From the NCBI GenBank assembly GCA_037178625.1, contig CM074147.1, forward strand, positions 1,488,001 to 1,552,000: a stretch of DNA of 64,000 nucleotides, written 5' to 3'. The notes below the pieces were generated by a model that saw only the letters and a list, made by a program, of their open reading frames with translations, searched no databases and had not been told where the DNA came from. Every line of letters starts with the position of its first letter. The first letter of the stretch is position 1. The DNA is from Skeletonema tropicum (lineage: Eukaryota > Bacillariophyta > Thalassiosirophyceae > Thalassiosirales > Thalassiosiraceae). The position numbers were made by a program, and so were the translations under genes. This document shows, one piece after another, positions 63,701 through 64,000 of the stretch.

Positions 63701-64000
63701 ATGATGGTAATAGTATTGCAGTTGGTGGAGCTGAAGAGACTATTTCTCAAGAAATGACTACAAACGGCGAGGTCAAAGTGTTCACTTGGTCAAACAATAC
63801 ATGGGGAAAAGGAGAAAGAGTATCTATTGCTAGGCCGCAGTTGAGCATATCAGACAACCAATACAGTCTTCAAGGCTACTATGTTTCATTGTCAAATGAT
63901 TATCTAGCTGTGGGAACTTTGGAAGGCGATGTAACAGCTGGACCACGCTATGAATCAGCGAAGTTGATAACTCAGGTGTTCAAATGGAACAAAACTGGAT
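60796..64000 (+). CDS. Membrane protein M3 with EGF, LNR-like and FG-GAP-like domains (partial)
   Basis: The frame starting MKMMSTSSQPDGDGSLALGG at 60796 is open for 1068 codons to the end of the window, with no stop and no intron needed. Up to about residue 735 it follows M1/M2: acidic N terminus, SEDTFSFLIYSRP, TM at 206-235, ITQDDVRKAVSLL, TM region at 303-340, TM at 383-405, and an EGF-like module with CNPGYYGLRCEY at 533-572. Where M1/M2 stop, M3 continues: a second EGF (CQNNGICDCPDGYSGAMC), an LNR-like segment (NGYCDPYFNKVNFDFDGGDC), then blades of the FG-GAP/integrin-alpha type (GRAVALSGNGKILAVGDPG; FGASISLSNE; VVVGAPK; FGSSISIANDGNSIAVGGA). A large extracellular adhesion or receptor role is likely. 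The start is chosen as the first ATG of the open frame and is uncertain. Confidence 0.8.
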   Translation, partial: MKMMSTSSQPDGDGSLALGGEDGDHFIISSDSAQNNSEGSYYALAHEPAPQDRRPEPPDRRPDPPGVHVTEDAFSDTFATVTSLDEASPAALINNYEDDKDNEDTNNNELHPLCRQPSTTSTATSQLDFSKRRKLCEEGFSSPALAADYDDDKDNDGSNSNETQSLRRKSSIITTTSGSGFGSQKLCLSEDTFSFLIYSRPCRSCTLFATFFLATFVFAFQMAIYGVLAYDITRVTDPMNRLKLPAGVEIPVRIAEALATVVAIITQDDVRKAVSLLRDGYNKDLANEFPGATKWKWSLSIFLRAVEGFIGLFLTFLLIMQSTTVIDLLLNFLAMEFVSHLDDVVFVLMREGFFGRDLKEEADTVSSRKYRVNHRSTRSSRTAWVVILLLFFVFAVMFIAWGIIFKRQRDGKYLCSPIFAQFGDEVVPMLGTFTGLYHLHDVPFGGRSSYIDEQKRGRERALLAYCREEKRWTLSLRDVNLPEGKVHNPCNWIAASEESTDFDVLTTANSQWVVKTQTKGVIPLSQHFLACHDCRSVVNMCGSNGMCTRGECKCNPGYYGLRCEYPEPCERLEIDPRDQQSFLKEGGDYFASTYYRLEGVKAYNRPVYTSANLDSESLSDNTDFIIFTGVRWILSYKGLFPDLKYANNASELPSYFSQFHGHFTVYYASYISEPVQIGSHLDDMAYPFGLQWREPVRIDSDLDLSYPATIRSHLMQPSASDEAFDQRLQPDSQKGYIEKSVICAVCNNSTNPCFEEASCQNNGICDCPDGYSGAMCQVPPSKTSNGYCDPYFNKVNFDFDGGDCCENTCRSTSEYACGKTGQGYIDTGYPLCNRLPDQWEMSGDPIYGVSSASRSGRAVALSGNGKILAVGDPGVSIVRLFDKDGAGWRQRGPHMQGPSDSNFGASISLSNESKNIVQNSRTFPKVTLVVGAPKIGLARVFTCSTDRCIQRGEDIIGSGGFGSSISIANDGNSIAVGGAEETISQEMTTNGEVKVFTWSNNTWGKGERVSIARPQLSISDNQYSLQGYYVSLSNDYLAVGTLEGDVTAGPRYESAKLITQVFKWNKTG

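Noticed and set aside
1..64000. tRNA genes, rRNA, CRISPR arrays, bacterial operons
   Set aside because: Scanning for T-loop sequences, conserved rRNA blocks and regular spacer arrays by eye gave nothing convincing, and the gene structure is eukaryotic.

Overview
The window looks like nuclear DNA of a diatom, most likely a centric one of the Thalassiosira/Cyclotella type. The clues are short GT-AG introns of roughly 100-390 bp, bipartite plastid pre-sequences with an A-x-A-F cleavage site, BspA-type leucine-rich repeat (LRR_5) proteins in large families, secreted proteins with Ser-Pro-x repeats, and abundant foldback elements. The species call is inference. No rRNA, tRNA or CRISPR feature was recognised.

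Left part (1-10.1 kb): a six-exon gene encodes one 1218-residue protein with a CaMK-like kinase, a PAPS-type sulfotransferase and a PP2C phosphatase in series. It is followed by a frameshifted remnant, about 2.6 kb without a convincing gene, and a three-exon HNH nuclease-like gene on the minus strand with a plastid-type leader.

Middle part (10.4-31.4 kb): eight copies (A-H) of one LRR_5 family lie in three clusters: A and B, C and D, then E and F on the plus strand, and H and G head to tail on the minus strand. Five are intact, one has an in-frame stop and two are frameshifted near the N terminus. Most share 3' flanks and a promoter block containing an E2F-like TTTGGCGGGAA core. Interspersed are a decayed reverse-transcriptase element, a membrane-anchored LRR gene with one 72-nt exon per repeat, and a thylakoid-lumen protein gene whose promoter resembles that of the LRR family.

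From 32 to 41 kb there are an ESCRT-III Snf7/CHMP4 gene and a truncated tandem copy, a 1.0-kb foldback element built from GAATTC-centred palindromes, a secreted Cys-rich gene with a damaged third exon, and the second copy of a long-arm foldback element first seen at 10.5 kb. From 41 to 45.4 kb lies a large WD40-TPR gene of the WDTC1/DCAF type.

Right part (47-64 kb): two unrelated membrane-protein families have been duplicated side by side. M is a polytopic protein with a Cys-rich or EGF ectodomain; D is a single-pass protein with a coding minisatellite. The order is M1, D1 (truncated), M2, D2 (intact), D3 (broken by a DNA transposon), M3. M3 is an uninterrupted reading frame of at least 1068 codons that runs off the end of the window and adds EGF, LNR-like and FG-GAP-like domains. 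The linked duplication suggests, without proving, that M and D act together at the cell surface.
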